Under the pieces are notes generated by a model. It did no database searches and had not been told where the DNA came from. It saw only the letters and a program-made list of their open reading frames with translations. Shown piece by piece: positions 52,563 through 61,633 of a stretch of 64,000 bases of DNA. How positions within the stretch are numbered: position 1 is the stretch's first letter; every line of letters starts with the position of its first letter. This DNA comes from a virus. Position numbers and translations under genes: made by a program. The DNA is taken from positions 33,799 through 97,798 of IMG/VR virus record IMGVR_UViG_3300025407_000799; one strand, written 5' to 3'.

Positions 52563-53588
52563 ATGAAAGTTTATGAAGTAATTTCAAAAGATCCTCAACT
52601 AGACGAATTCAGTTTGAATCCAATGAACTGGTTCGGTGCCGGTAATGCAGGAGCCGCAGCTAAACAAGCCAGTTATGATGCTGGGGCTGTTAAAAATCTA
52701 GCGGCAATTGCTAAAAAGCAATTTCCAAATCTAAGTCCAGCTGCTGGTAAAGCACTGGCTGACATTACATCTGGTACAGCTAAAGCTAGCAAGGCCGCAT
52801 CGCAAGAAGCATTTGCTATGAAAGTAGGTAATATTAGCTATGTGTTGCGTGTACTAGGTGCGTTTGCTATCAGTTACAAGTTGTACAGCAATTTTTCTAT
52901 ACTTGAAGATAAGTATAATGCAGGTGAATTAAACGCTGAACAGTATAAAGAAGCACACGAAGCCTACTGGGGACTGTGGGTTATTCAATTCATGGGTCCA
53001 TGGTTAGCAACAACTTTAGGTACAGCTAAACTAGTAGCATTTTTAATTCGTTTAATACTGGCGGTATTAACATTAGGTGTAACTGTGTTTACTGGCGGAG
53101 GTGCAGCCGCTGCAACAATTACAGGTCTAGTAGTTGAACAAGCTGTGTTTACGGCTTTACAAGCGTTCTTAATGTCTAAAACATTTGAACAATGGATGTC
53201 GGATCACTTTTTCAAAACACTAGTAACTATTGGTTCAGTACCAGATGCTAGTTGGAATATACTACGTCAGTATTTGAGTGAAATTCCAGTAATAAATGCG
53301 TTCTTCAAAGATAAAGGTGTTGATTTTTACACAGCTGCCAAGAAAGAAAAACAAAGAATCAATCCTGCGGCAGCTGCTGACGATGAAAAAGCAACACAAG
53401 CAAGAAACCTAGCACCTTTAGATTCTGATAAAAATGCTATTATGATTAACGGAATTCGTGTTACTGATAAAGACGGCAACTTAGACGATTATGCCATGAT
53501 GCGTCCTTTTGTTAAGAACTATTTAGAACTGCATCCTGAAGATCCTAATGTACAAAAAGTACTAGCACTACAATCCAAATCTAAATAA
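52563..53588 (+). CDS. putative membrane-inserting virion protein
   Basis: This 341-residue protein has a soluble N-terminal region (1-90, Ala/Gly-rich, beginning MKVYEVISKDPQLDEF), then strongly hydrophobic segments at about 91-108, 137-175 and 178-204 (LVAFLIRLILAVLTLGVTVF; ATITGLVVEQAVFTALQAFL), and a soluble C-terminus with a DKDGNLDD loop and a C-terminal helix. It lies between the hub chaperone and the tape measure, so it is probably a tail- or head-interior protein delivered with DNA, or a late membrane protein. No known family is recognised. The start codon sits at a late-promoter-like element without a ribosome site. Confidence 0.65.
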   Translation: MKVYEVISKDPQLDEFSLNPMNWFGAGNAGAAAKQASYDAGAVKNLAAIAKKQFPNLSPAAGKALADITSGTAKASKAASQEAFAMKVGNISYVLRVLGAFAISYKLYSNFSILEDKYNAGELNAEQYKEAHEAYWGLWVIQFMGPWLATTLGTAKLVAFLIRLILAVLTLGVTVFTGGGAAAATITGLVVEQAVFTALQAFLMSKTFEQWMSDHFFKTLVTIGSVPDASWNILRQYLSEIPVINAFFKDKGVDFYTAAKKEKQRINPAAAADDEKATQARNLAPLDSDKNAIMINGIRVTDKDGNLDDYAMMRPFVKNYLELHPEDPNVQKVLALQSKSK

Positions 53589-53608
53589 CAGTTATATACG
53601 CTGTTATT
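53584..53608 (+). terminator. hairpin at the stop of the membrane protein gene
   Basis: AATAACAG (53584-53591) pairs perfectly with CTGTTATT (53601-53608), 9-base loop. It includes the TAA stop (53586-53588). There is no U-run, so termination efficiency is uncertain; it may protect the 3' end. Confidence 0.4.
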
Positions 53609-53609
53609 C

Positions 53610-53640
53610 AATCCTATAAATACACTATATTTCTAGGATT
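53610..53640 (+). promoter_or_regulatory. perfect late promoter inside an inverted repeat before the tape measure
   Basis: TATAAATA (53615-53622) is identical to the T4 late consensus; start near 53628, 18 bases before ATG 53646, with TAGGA between. The element sits in a 7-bp inverted repeat, AATCCTA (53610-53616) and TAGGATT (53634-53640), followed by a T-run. Read-through RNA could fold and hide the AGGA, whereas RNA from the late start would not. Confidence 0.6.
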
Positions 53641-53645
53641 TTTTT

Positions 53646-56600
53646 ATGGCCGCAGATAAAGACACCGTCGAAGCGTTTAAGCAAGCTCTTAAAGAATCTG
53701 GCATCGGTAAAGGCAACAGCGCACCAAGTAGTACGGCTGGTAATGCAGCCGGAGCAGGATTCGGCGCGGCTACAAAAGATGTTATTGACAGTTTTAATCC
53801 TCTAAGTGCCGCAAGTAAAGCTGTTGGTGCAGGCATGGATGCAGCCGGCAAAGCATACAATAATTTAAAAGGTGTAATTGAACCTAGTCTAGGCACATGG
53901 CGAGAACTTAGTGCTAGTGGTGCAAACTTTAATAACGATATAGTTGGCATGACAGCTGCAGCTGCAGGCGCACGATTAGATATAGCAGAGTTTGGCCAAG
54001 TCATTAAAAACAACTCAGGCAACTTTAACGGTTTAGGCGGAAGTGCTGCTAAAGGCGCAGAAAATTTTGCTAAGTTAAGTAAAGAAATGGCTGACAGCGG
54101 AGTCACAGATGACTTGCGCATGATGGGTATGACCAGTCGAGATATTAATGATGTCTTGGCAATCACGTTAACACAGCAACAGACTGTGAACATGAATGAC
54201 GAAGCTAGTAAGAAACGTGCTATCAAAGCAGCCACAGAACTAGCTACTGAAATGGATTTGATGAGCAAGTTGACTGGTAAGTCACGTGCTGAACAAGAAG
54301 AAAGTTTAAAGAAAGCACAAGCTGACATGCAAGTGGAAGCTAAGTTGCGTATTCTTACAATGGGTAAAAGCGAAGAAGAAGCAGCTGCAATTCGTAATAA
54401 TTACCTAACACAATATAACGAAGCTAATCTCCGTGGACAAGGACAAATGTTTAAAGAAGTCTTTGCCACAGGTACTGTGCAAAGTGAAGAAGCTGCTAAC
54501 CAAGTAGCTATCAGTGGCAGAGAAGCACAAGCTACAATGGCACAAGCTCGTGCTACCGCAGAAGGCAATGCCAAAGCTGCTACTGAATACAGTAAGCAAG
54601 CATCTGCGGAGATGATGAAAAATCAAAATGATGTTAATAAATTAAGTCTTGCTGTTTATTCTAGTAATACCGCCGCTGGCGAAACAATGAAAGCCAGTAT
54701 GACAGCTAATGCTGGCATTTATAAGAGTGAAACAGCTCTTATGAAGCAAATGGAGAAAGAAGGCAAACTAGATGGCATTAAAGACGAAGCTGAAAAACGT
54801 CGTATAGTACACGAAGAAGCATTAAAACAAGCCAAAGCAGAACAAACAGATAAAAAGCCAGGAAGTGAAAGCACCGAAGCACTTGTTAAATTAGGCGCAC
54901 GAGCTGATGATGTTAATAGTGCGTTTATGAATAAGGTTGTTGTTCCTATTAATAAAGATGTAGGTCCAGCATTACAGAAATTTAATGATGGATTATTAAA
55001 CTCTCAAGTTAAAGATAAATCAGGTAATGTAACTACTGTTAGTAAAACTTTAGAAAAAGAAGTAGGAGAAGGTTACCAAAGAGGTAAAGAGGGATTTTCT
55101 GGACCTAATGCCGGCAAAGATGGAGTTATTGGTGCCGCAAAAGATTCAAAATCAGGTAGCCCATTAGAAAATGCTGCGGCTACTGTTGGTGAAAGTGCAG
55201 GGTTTGCAACAGGTAAAATATTACTACCTGCATTAGACAAGACAGCAGACGTTATGAACAACGTCAAAAAAATGGCTGAAGGTGGAACTGTAAATAAACC
55301 CGAACTAGCTATTATTGGCGAGGCTGGAAAAGAGCATATAGTACCAGATGAAAAGATGCAGACCTTGATGCAAAACATGAAGGTTGATGGTTTAACAGCT
55401 GCCGCAACAGCTATGGCTGATTCACAAAAAGGCGGTGGCGTTAATGTATCTGAAATTTCTAATCTAGTTAAAACTACTATCAGTAGTGCAAGTGGTCCAA
55501 CAACTGGCGCAGCCGCGGCTGCACCTATGACAAAGAGTGAAAAGTTTCAAACAGCAGACTGGGCAGATGCAACTCAAGAAGAAATTGCTAAAGGACTTGA
55601 AGGATCAAAAAAACAACTAGCTCGTTGGACAACAGATGCGCAGGAAACTGAACAAAAAATTGCAGATATAAAATCTCTAGGATCTAAAAGACAACTTACT
55701 GAAAGTGAACAATATGATCTAGACGAACTTGAAAAAGAAAAAGCAAAAAATCAACGAGCAATTGATTATCATCAAACTACAATTAACGTATTAAACAATC
55801 TAGACGAATATAAGGCTAGATTAGAAACAGAAAGTAAACAAAAAGTTGTTTCAGCCTCGGAAGAAGCTGCTAAAATTGCAGAATCTCTTGGGTTAACACA
55901 AATTGATACGGTTAAACAATCAGCCGAAGAACAGAAAACAATCTTAAGTGAACATCAACAAACTACATTGAAATATGCCTACACTGATGCAGAAGGCAAA
56001 AAAATGCAGTTGGAAAATGCTAAAAATCTTGTTGATGCTGAAAAGAATGCCATTGCTGAAAAGAATAAACAAATTGAAGAAATTCAAGTTGCTGCTGATG
56101 GTCGTGAACTGACAAATAGAGAAAAGAGTCGCATTGAAAAACTGCAAAAAGAAATTGAAGGCAGTAAAGAAACTTTAAGTTACCGTGAACAAGATTTAGC
56201 AGTTTACGCTAATCTTGATAAGTTAAAAACAGAACAAATTACCAAACAAGCCGAAGCACAAAAACGTTTAGAAGAACTCGGCCTCACCGGCACAACAAAA
56301 CAAATTGCCACACAAGCCGAAGCACAAAAACGTTATGAAGAAATATCTAAAGGCGGTATAAAGACAGAAGAAGAACAGCGAGCTGAAGCAACTAAAATGG
56401 TAGAAGCTTCAAATGCTAAAATTGAAAAACTTAAAGCAGATGCCACTGGAAAAACAGAAGCAGCTGCTGGAAAAACAGAAGAACCTTCTAAATCTGTAAT
56501 ACCCGACTTTAGTTCTTTTGGAGAAGGAGTAAAAGGCTCGGGACTTCCTCCGTTCTTGCAAAAATTAAATGCTCAAATTAAAGATTCTAAACCTGCTCCA

Positions 56601-56879
56601 ATCAAATCACCAACTGAAGCAAATAAAGATGCATCTAAAACTACAGCACAAGCTGTTAAAGAAGAAAAGAAAGAAGAACCAAAAAAACAAGAAGCAAAAA
56701 AAGAAGAAAAACCAGCTACAGGAACAGTTGCAGAAGTTACCATGAAAGATCTACATGCCAGTCTAGAACACTTAAATAAGAGTATGACAAGCCTTCTTAG
56801 TTATAGTCAACAAACAGCCACAGCAGCACAACAACAAGTTAAGGCAACTAAAAGTTTAAGTGGCAATAAGTTTGCTTAA
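53646..56879 (+). CDS. tail tape measure protein
   Basis: This 1077-residue protein is mostly helical with long coiled-coil stretches (for example 180-300 and 690-930) rich in A, E, K and Q. Near residue 552 it has KPELAIIGEAGKEHIVPDEK, a motif widely found near the end of phage tape measures. The N-terminal Gly/Ala region (AAGAGFGAAT; AAAAGARLDIAEFGQVI) is also common in these proteins. The tape measure sets tail length inside the tube and contacts gp26-type chaperones, whose gene is nearby. T4 gp29 has 590 residues, so a longer tail is implied. The C-terminus carries a KEEKKEEPKKQE charged stretch and ends in STATS-like Ser/Thr/Gln-rich helix. Confidence 0.82.
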   Translation: MAADKDTVEAFKQALKESGIGKGNSAPSSTAGNAAGAGFGAATKDVIDSFNPLSAASKAVGAGMDAAGKAYNNLKGVIEPSLGTWRELSASGANFNNDIVGMTAAAAGARLDIAEFGQVIKNNSGNFNGLGGSAAKGAENFAKLSKEMADSGVTDDLRMMGMTSRDINDVLAITLTQQQTVNMNDEASKKRAIKAATELATEMDLMSKLTGKSRAEQEESLKKAQADMQVEAKLRILTMGKSEEEAAAIRNNYLTQYNEANLRGQGQMFKEVFATGTVQSEEAANQVAISGREAQATMAQARATAEGNAKAATEYSKQASAEMMKNQNDVNKLSLAVYSSNTAAGETMKASMTANAGIYKSETALMKQMEKEGKLDGIKDEAEKRRIVHEEALKQAKAEQTDKKPGSESTEALVKLGARADDVNSAFMNKVVVPINKDVGPALQKFNDGLLNSQVKDKSGNVTTVSKTLEKEVGEGYQRGKEGFSGPNAGKDGVIGAAKDSKSGSPLENAAATVGESAGFATGKILLPALDKTADVMNNVKKMAEGGTVNKPELAIIGEAGKEHIVPDEKMQTLMQNMKVDGLTAAATAMADSQKGGGVNVSEISNLVKTTISSASGPTTGAAAAAPMTKSEKFQTADWADATQEEIAKGLEGSKKQLARWTTDAQETEQKIADIKSLGSKRQLTESEQYDLDELEKEKAKNQRAIDYHQTTINVLNNLDEYKARLETESKQKVVSASEEAAKIAESLGLTQIDTVKQSAEEQKTILSEHQQTTLKYAYTDAEGKKMQLENAKNLVDAEKNAIAEKNKQIEEIQVAADGRELTNREKSRIEKLQKEIEGSKETLSYREQDLAVYANLDKLKTEQITKQAEAQKRLEELGLTGTTKQIATQAEAQKRYEEISKGGIKTEEEQRAEATKMVEASNAKIEKLKADATGKTEAAAGKTEEPSKSVIPDFSSFGEGVKGSGLPPFLQKLNAQIKDSKPAPIKSPTEANKDASKTTAQAVKEEKKEEPKKQEAKKEEKPATGTVAEVTMKDLHASLEHLNKSMTSLLSYSQQTATAAQQQVKATKSLSGNKFA

Positions 56880-56894
56880 AAGGATATAAATTAG

Positions 56895-58637
56895 ATGAGT
56901 TGGAAAAAGTATTTTACGCCCGTACCTGTAAATGGTGAATTGTTAGGCCCTATCAGCGGCCAAAACAACGGCAATCGTCCTGGTCCGGCAAGAAGTAACT
57001 ATTCTAGCTACTTGCCGGATGTATATTCTGGTAGTCCAAATCGTATTGAGCGTTATCAACAGTACGAAGTTATGGATAGTGATCCAGAAGTTAACGCTGC
57101 TCTAGACATTCTAGCTGAATTCTGCACACAAAAACTAAAAGATTCAAAGAGTCCATTTGCGGTCAAGTGGCGCAATAAAGGAACTAATGTAGAAGTTCGT
57201 GTTTTAAGTGAATATCTACAACAATGGAACAAGTTGCAAAACTTTGATGTACGTATTTTTCGTATTGTTCGCAATACTTTTAAGTATGGAGATAGTTTCT
57301 TTATTAGAGATCCTGAAAATCAAAAGTGGAGTTACTTAGATCCTAGTCAAATTATCAAAGTTATTGTTAATGAAAGTGAAGGTAAGAAACCTGAACAGTA
57401 TATTGTTAAAGATCTAGCACCTAATTTTGAAAATTTAATTGCTACAATGATTACTCCTACAGTAAATCCACGTCAAACTGGCGGTGGTCCATTGCCTGCA
57501 AGCGGTTATTTAGGGCAATCAGGCGGTGGTAGTAGTAGCGGAACTAGTGGAGGTAACGTAGGCGGACGCTTTGGAATGAATCAAAAGGAAAATGCCATCG
57601 ATAATAAGCATATGGTTCATTTGAGTTTGTCAGAAGGTTTAGATCAAAATTTTCCATTTGGCAATAGTTTATTAGAAAATATCTTTAAAGTTTACAAACA
57701 AAAAGAACTATTAGAAGATGCAATCTTGATTTATCGTATACAACGTGCTCCAGAACGTCGTGTATTCCATATCGACGTGGGTAATATGCCTAGTCACTTA
57801 GCCATGGCATTCGTAGAACGTGTTAAAAACGAAATACATCAACGCCGTATTCCGTCACAAACAGGAGGCGGACAGAACGTCATAGACTCTGCATACAACC
57901 CTCTGAGCATTAACGAAGATTATTTCTTCCCTAAAACAGCAGACGGCAAAGGATCAGACGTCACAATGCTAGAAGGCGGTAAGAATATTGGCGAAATTGA
58001 TGACTTGAAGTACTTTACTAACAAGTTATTCCGTGGATTACGTATTCCAAGTAGCTATTTGCCTACTGGTGCGGATGATTCACAGAGCAATTTCAATGAT
58101 GGTCGTGTAGGAACAGCGTACATTCAAGAGTTACGTTTTAACAAATACTGTGAAAGACTTCAAAGTTTACTAACAGCAGTGTTTGATAGCGAGTTTAAAT
58201 TGTTTTTAAATGCTCGTGGATTGAATATTGATCCAGATTTATTTGAACTAAACTTTAATCCTCCTATGAACTTTGCAAGTTCACGTCAAGCAGCTATTGA
58301 CACTGAACGGATTAATACATTTAATACCATTCAAGCCGTTCCATTTATGAGTAAACGCTTTGCTCTTAAACGTTTCCTTGCACTAACAGACGAGGAAGTA
58401 GCAGAAAACGAACGTCTATGGGCAGAAGAAAATGGAAAAGGACAGCCAACTACTACCGATGCCGCTGGAGAATTACGTAGTGCAGGCTTGTCTGCTAGCG
58501 GAATAGAAGGAGACATGGGTGCTGCTGGTGACATGACAGCTCCAGAAGATATAACAGACACTGGCGAAGAACAAGGAGCTCCTAATCCTGGAGCTGCAAC
58601 ACAACCTGGGGCCGCTACTCCACCGCCTGCCGCATAA
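56895..58637 (+). CDS. 20: portal protein gp20-like
   Basis: This 580-residue protein is close in size to T4 gp20 (524). Conserved portal parts include ERYQQYEVMDSDPEVNAALD, FRIVRNTFKYGDSFFIRDPE, APERRVFHIDVGNMPSHLAM, LRIPSSYLPTGADD and NDGRVGTAYIQELRFNKYCE. It forms the dodecameric ring through which DNA is packaged and the head starts. A glycine/serine-rich loop (~193-230) is an insertion. The C-terminal 60 residues are Ala/Pro/Gly-rich. A TATAAATT and AAGGA precede the ATG. The TAA stop lies in a CATAAATA late-type motif. Confidence 0.92.
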   Translation: MSWKKYFTPVPVNGELLGPISGQNNGNRPGPARSNYSSYLPDVYSGSPNRIERYQQYEVMDSDPEVNAALDILAEFCTQKLKDSKSPFAVKWRNKGTNVEVRVLSEYLQQWNKLQNFDVRIFRIVRNTFKYGDSFFIRDPENQKWSYLDPSQIIKVIVNESEGKKPEQYIVKDLAPNFENLIATMITPTVNPRQTGGGPLPASGYLGQSGGGSSSGTSGGNVGGRFGMNQKENAIDNKHMVHLSLSEGLDQNFPFGNSLLENIFKVYKQKELLEDAILIYRIQRAPERRVFHIDVGNMPSHLAMAFVERVKNEIHQRRIPSQTGGGQNVIDSAYNPLSINEDYFFPKTADGKGSDVTMLEGGKNIGEIDDLKYFTNKLFRGLRIPSSYLPTGADDSQSNFNDGRVGTAYIQELRFNKYCERLQSLLTAVFDSEFKLFLNARGLNIDPDLFELNFNPPMNFASSRQAAIDTERINTFNTIQAVPFMSKRFALKRFLALTDEEVAENERLWAEENGKGQPTTTDAAGELRSAGLSASGIEGDMGAAGDMTAPEDITDTGEEQGAPNPGAATQPGAATPPPAA

Positions 58638-58640
58638 ATA
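58633..58640 (+). promoter_or_regulatory. late-promoter-like CATAAATA overlapping the portal stop
   Basis: Matches 7 of 8 late consensus bases. Predicted start is at 58645-58646, at the ATG of the next small gene, which has no ribosome site. A leaderless message, or use by a later gene, would follow. Confidence 0.45.
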
Positions 58641-58644
58641 CAAT

Positions 58645-58887
58645 ATGATTTTAAGAGAGTTGTTTTATATTGATCCAGACACAAGGCATGTAGCCAATGA
58701 TTTGCGCTATGAGCCTAGACGCGATCAGACTCAGTTGCATAGAGATGATACACGTAAAACAAGATTAACACTAAGACAACTAAATGAACTACGTAAAAGT
58801 AGTGAAGCCCACATCCTGGAACAGGAAAGCGAACTAGAATTTATACATTCAATGTATGCAGCTCCACCAGCTGCACCAGCACAATAA
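58645..58887 (+). CDS. small head-region protein (prohead core gp67-like position)
   Basis: This 80-residue protein begins MILRELFYIDPDTRHVAND, is basic and helical in the middle (RKTRLTLRQLNELRKSSE), and ends in an Ala/Pro tail (AAPPAAPAQ) like the portal protein. In T4 the gene after 20 encodes a small prohead core protein (gp67), so a core role is suggested by position. Sequence similarity is not evident to me. It ends just before a strong terminator. Confidence 0.62.
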   Translation: MILRELFYIDPDTRHVANDLRYEPRRDQTQLHRDDTRKTRLTLRQLNELRKSSEAHILEQESELEFIHSMYAAPPAAPAQ

Positions 58888-58889
58888 TT

Positions 58890-58916
58890 GAAAACGGCCA
58901 AAAAACGGCCGTTTTC
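58890..58916 (+). terminator. intrinsic-type hairpin after the portal operon
   Basis: GAAAACGGCC (58890-58899) pairs perfectly with GGCCGTTTTC (58907-58916), 7-base A-rich loop. The U-rich right arm ends the stem. It separates portal-end transcripts from the core-protein operon, which has its own late motif 30 bases on. Confidence 0.7.
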
Positions 58917-58928
58917 ACACCTTATCTA

Positions 58929-58955
58929 TACACTTTTTTAACAAAAGTGTAAATA
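58929..58955 (+). promoter_or_regulatory. hairpin and late-promoter-like TGTAAATA before the core-protein gene
   Basis: TACACTTTT (58929-58937) pairs with AAAAGTGTA (58943-58951) over a 5-base loop. TGTAAATA (58948-58955) overlaps the right arm. Predicted start is about 58961, leaving a 34-base leader with CAGGAG before ATG 58995. A late transcript would therefore not contain the hairpin. Confidence 0.5.
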
Positions 58956-58994
58956 TAATACAGCCTTGTAACCACAATCACAGGAGAACCAAAC

Positions 58995-59864
58995 ATGACT
59001 GACCGCGCTCAATTTGAAGCAATGCTTGAAGCTTTGATCAATGAAGATCATGAGCAAGCAAAAGAAATATTCCACAACATCGTTGTTGGAAAATCACGTG
59101 AAATTTACGAAGAATTATTAGCAGAAGACTTCAGCCCAGAAGAAGCTAACAAACACGCTGGCCTAGGCGGACACCAATCTGAAAACATGGAAGAAGAAGA
59201 TGATTCTATGGAAGAAGACATGGAAGAAGAAGGTGCCGAAGAAGAAAAAGGCGAAGACGAGCCAGAAGACGACGGTGAAGACGATGGCGAAGAAGAGCCA
59301 GACTTCGGCGGTGAAGACGATGGCGAAGAAGAGCCAGACTTCGGCGGTGACGAGGAAGGCGATGCCGAAGGTGGCGATATCGAAGATCGTGTTATGGATC
59401 TAGAAGACGCTTTAGAAGACCTAAAAGCAGAATTTGAACAACTAATGGCTGATGAAGAGCATGAGCCAGAGCATCATGACGGTATTGATGATCCAGCATT
59501 TGGTGGCATGGATGCAGAACAAGATGAAGTAGCACATATGATGGAATATGTAAACAAAGTTGCACTACCAAAACATGGCGACAATGGTCAAAATACAAAA
59601 TCAGTTATTGACAACATGAAGAACGATATGGGCGGCACAACTGCTAATATTGCTAAAAACTTCAGCACAACAACTGGTGGAACACAAGGCGGATTATTGA
59701 AGCCAAGTACAACACTACAAGACGGTGGAAACATCAATAAGCCAGGCGCTAATGCAGGCAAGACAGCGTTCAAGAAGAAAGAACCTGGTCATGGTCCAGA
59801 AAGCAAAGGCAAAGGCGAATCAGCTGACAATAAAAAGTCAACGATTGGCGGAAGAATTCGTTAA
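58995..59864 (+). CDS. acidic prohead core protein (gp67/gp68-like role)
   Basis: This 289-residue protein has a helical N-terminus (RAQFEAMLEALINEDHEQAK, FHNIVVGKSREIYEELLAED), then a very acidic low-complexity part (about 60-130, E/D/G), a coiled segment (EDRVMDLEDALEDLKAEFEQ) and a basic, glycine-rich C-terminus ending KKSTIGGRIR. Similar proteins lie between portal and protease genes in T4-like marine phages and belong to the prohead core that gp21 degrades. It has a late motif and CAGGAG upstream. Exact T4 equivalence is unclear. Confidence 0.7.
   Translation: MTDRAQFEAMLEALINEDHEQAKEIFHNIVVGKSREIYEELLAEDFSPEEANKHAGLGGHQSENMEEEDDSMEEDMEEEGAEEEKGEDEPEDDGEDDGEEEPDFGGEDDGEEEPDFGGDEEGDAEGGDIEDRVMDLEDALEDLKAEFEQLMADEEHEPEHHDGIDDPAFGGMDAEQDEVAHMMEYVNKVALPKHGDNGQNTKSVIDNMKNDMGGTTANIAKNFSTTTGGTQGGLLKPSTTLQDGGNINKPGANAGKTAFKKKEPGHGPESKGKGESADNKKSTIGGRIR
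59280..59351 (+). repeat. two tandem 36-base repeats in the acidic core gene
   Basis: Two copies (59280-59315, 59316-59351) differ only at the last base and encode the 12-residue unit DDGEEEPDFGGE/D twice. Their near-identity shows a recent duplication by slippage in an E/D-rich segment. Confidence 0.9.
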
Positions 59865-59887
59865 TTAATAAAGAGAACATATAATAT

Positions 59888-60514
59888 ATGTTATACCTCC
59901 GAGAGAATCTCAGTTTCAACGAAGCAAAAATGATCGTTGAATCTGATGACAAAGACGGTAAGAACTTGTACATGTCCGGGATTTGCATCCAGGGCGGTAT
60001 ACGTAACGCTAACCAGCGTGTTTACCCTGTTAATGAGATTGGCAAGGCTGTTAAGACCCTTAACGATCAGATTCAGAACGGTTATTCAGTTCTCGGAGAA
60101 GTGGATCATCCAGATGATCTAAAAATTAACCTGGACCGTGTGAGTCACATGATAGTTAATATGTGGATGGACGGTCCTAACGGTTACGGGAAGTTGAAAA
60201 TACTTCCAACACCAATGGGACAACTAATCAAGACAATGCTGGAAAGCGGAGTCAAGTTAGGTGTTTCAAGTCGCGGATCCGGGAACGTTAGTGATAACGG
60301 TTCCGGTGAAGTATCGGATTTTGAGATTATCACAGTAGATATGGTAGCTCAACCTAGTGCTCCTGGAGCGTATCCTACACCAATTTATGAACACTTGATG
60401 AATAATCGCGGTGGATTCAATGCCTTGCGTATAGCGCAAGAGGTGAAGGGCGATCCTAAAGCACAGAAATATCTCAAAGAGAGCTTATTGAATATAATAA
60501 GCAAACTCCAATAA
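59888..60514 (+). CDS. 21: prohead protease gp21
   Basis: This 208-residue serine protease of the T4 prohead (U9/S80-type) family cleaves scaffold, core and capsid proteins during head maturation. Conserved features: H74 in VLGEVDHPDD, S127/S128 in KLGVSSRGSG, and D151 in ITVDMVAQPSAPGA, matching a His-Ser-Asp-type triad. T4 gp21 has 212 residues. It stands between core and scaffold genes as in T4, with GAGA before ATG and a 13-base gap to gp22. Assignment is firm. Confidence 0.92.
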   Translation: MLYLRENLSFNEAKMIVESDDKDGKNLYMSGICIQGGIRNANQRVYPVNEIGKAVKTLNDQIQNGYSVLGEVDHPDDLKINLDRVSHMIVNMWMDGPNGYGKLKILPTPMGQLIKTMLESGVKLGVSSRGSGNVSDNGSGEVSDFEIITVDMVAQPSAPGAYPTPIYEHLMNNRGGFNALRIAQEVKGDPKAQKYLKESLLNIISKLQ

Positions 60515-60527
60515 CAAGGAGAATCAC

Positions 60528-61622
60528 ATGTTGGATGCGCTAAAATCGTTATTTGAAAGCAATGTGATTTCTGAAGAGATCCAAGAGTCAATTCAAGCAG
60601 CTTGGGATTCAAAAATAAATGAAGCCCGTGAACAAGTTGCTGAACAACTACGCGAAGAATTCGCACAAAAATACGAACACGACAAAAACACAATGATTGA
60701 AGCTGTTGATCGCATGATCAGCGAGCAACTTTCTTCTGAAATTGTTGAGTTTGCCGATGACCGTCGTCAGTTAGCTGAAATGAAAGTTAAGCTAGCCAAG
60801 GAAAAGAAGAAGACAGCTGAAGTAATGAAGGAATTTGTTACACGTCAGTTAGCTACTGAAGTCCGTGAATTACACGAAGATCAAGTTGTAATGGCAAGCA
60901 AGTTCGGAAAGTTGGAACAATTCGTAGTTGAGGCTCTAGCTCAAGAAATTACAGAGTTCTTCAAGGACAAACAAGACCTAGCAGAAACTAAGGTACGCCT
61001 AGTTCGTGAAGGTCGCAATGAAATCAAGAAGGTAAAACAAGAGTTTGTAACTCGTGCTGCTAAGATGGTTGAATCAGTTGTGACTCAGAATTTAAATTCT
61101 GAAATCCATGCACTGAAAGAAGACATCGAAGCAGCTCGTCGTGCAGATTTTGGTCGTAAGTTATTCGAAGCTTTTGCTGCTGAATACTCGACCAGCTACC
61201 TAAATGAAAAATCGGAAACAGCAAAATTACTCAAGGTCATAGACTTGAAAGATTTGGCAATGAAGGAAGCAGCGCAAGCTGTTGTCAAAGCTGAACAAAT
61301 CCTAGAAAGTAAAGAATCTGAAATCCGTACTCTTAAAGAGAGTCAAGAAAGAAAAGAAATCATGAGTCAATTACTAAGTCCACTTAACAGTGAACAACGT
61401 GAAATCATGAGCGAATTAATGGAGAGCGTAAAGACTACTAAGTTGAACGAAAGTTTTGACAAGTATCTTCCAGCCGTAATAGCTGGCAAAGCTCCGCAGA
61501 AGAAACAGGCACTAGTAGAGGCTAAAGAAATAACCGGAAATAAAATTTCCAACAACCCACGTAGCAGCGAGATGGATTCGAATATTATCGATATCAGAAA
61601 GCTCGCAGGACTAAAAATTTAA
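60528..61622 (+). CDS. 22: prohead scaffold protein gp22-like
   Basis: This 364-residue protein is almost wholly helical and coiled-coil (EEIQESIQAAWDSKINEARE; QLAEMKVKLAKEKKKTAEVM; DLAETKVRLVREGRNEIKKV), rich in E, K, A and Q. It has the length and position of a gp22-type scaffold (T4: 269 residues), directly between gp21 and gp23. A near-repeat, VxFADDRRQLAEMKVKLAKE and EFFKDKQDLAETKVRLVRE, suggests internal duplication. Scaffold is digested by gp21 before DNA packaging. The AAGGAG is well placed at both ends of the gene pair. Confidence 0.85.
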   Translation: MLDALKSLFESNVISEEIQESIQAAWDSKINEAREQVAEQLREEFAQKYEHDKNTMIEAVDRMISEQLSSEIVEFADDRRQLAEMKVKLAKEKKKTAEVMKEFVTRQLATEVRELHEDQVVMASKFGKLEQFVVEALAQEITEFFKDKQDLAETKVRLVREGRNEIKKVKQEFVTRAAKMVESVVTQNLNSEIHALKEDIEAARRADFGRKLFEAFAAEYSTSYLNEKSETAKLLKVIDLKDLAMKEAAQAVVKAEQILESKESEIRTLKESQERKEIMSQLLSPLNSEQREIMSELMESVKTTKLNESFDKYLPAVIAGKAPQKKQALVEAKEITGNKISNNPRSSEMDSNIIDIRKLAGLKI

Positions 61623-61633
61623 GGAGAATTTAA

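Noticed and set aside
53633-54328. 231-residue minus-strand frame opposite the tape measure start
   Set aside because: It arises from the Ala/Gly-rich composition of the tape measure gene; no start signal and no neighbour on that strand.
59200-59403. 67-residue Lys-rich frame inside the acidic core gene
   Set aside because: It is the +1 frame of an E/D-rich repeat, which reads as K-rich by composition alone.
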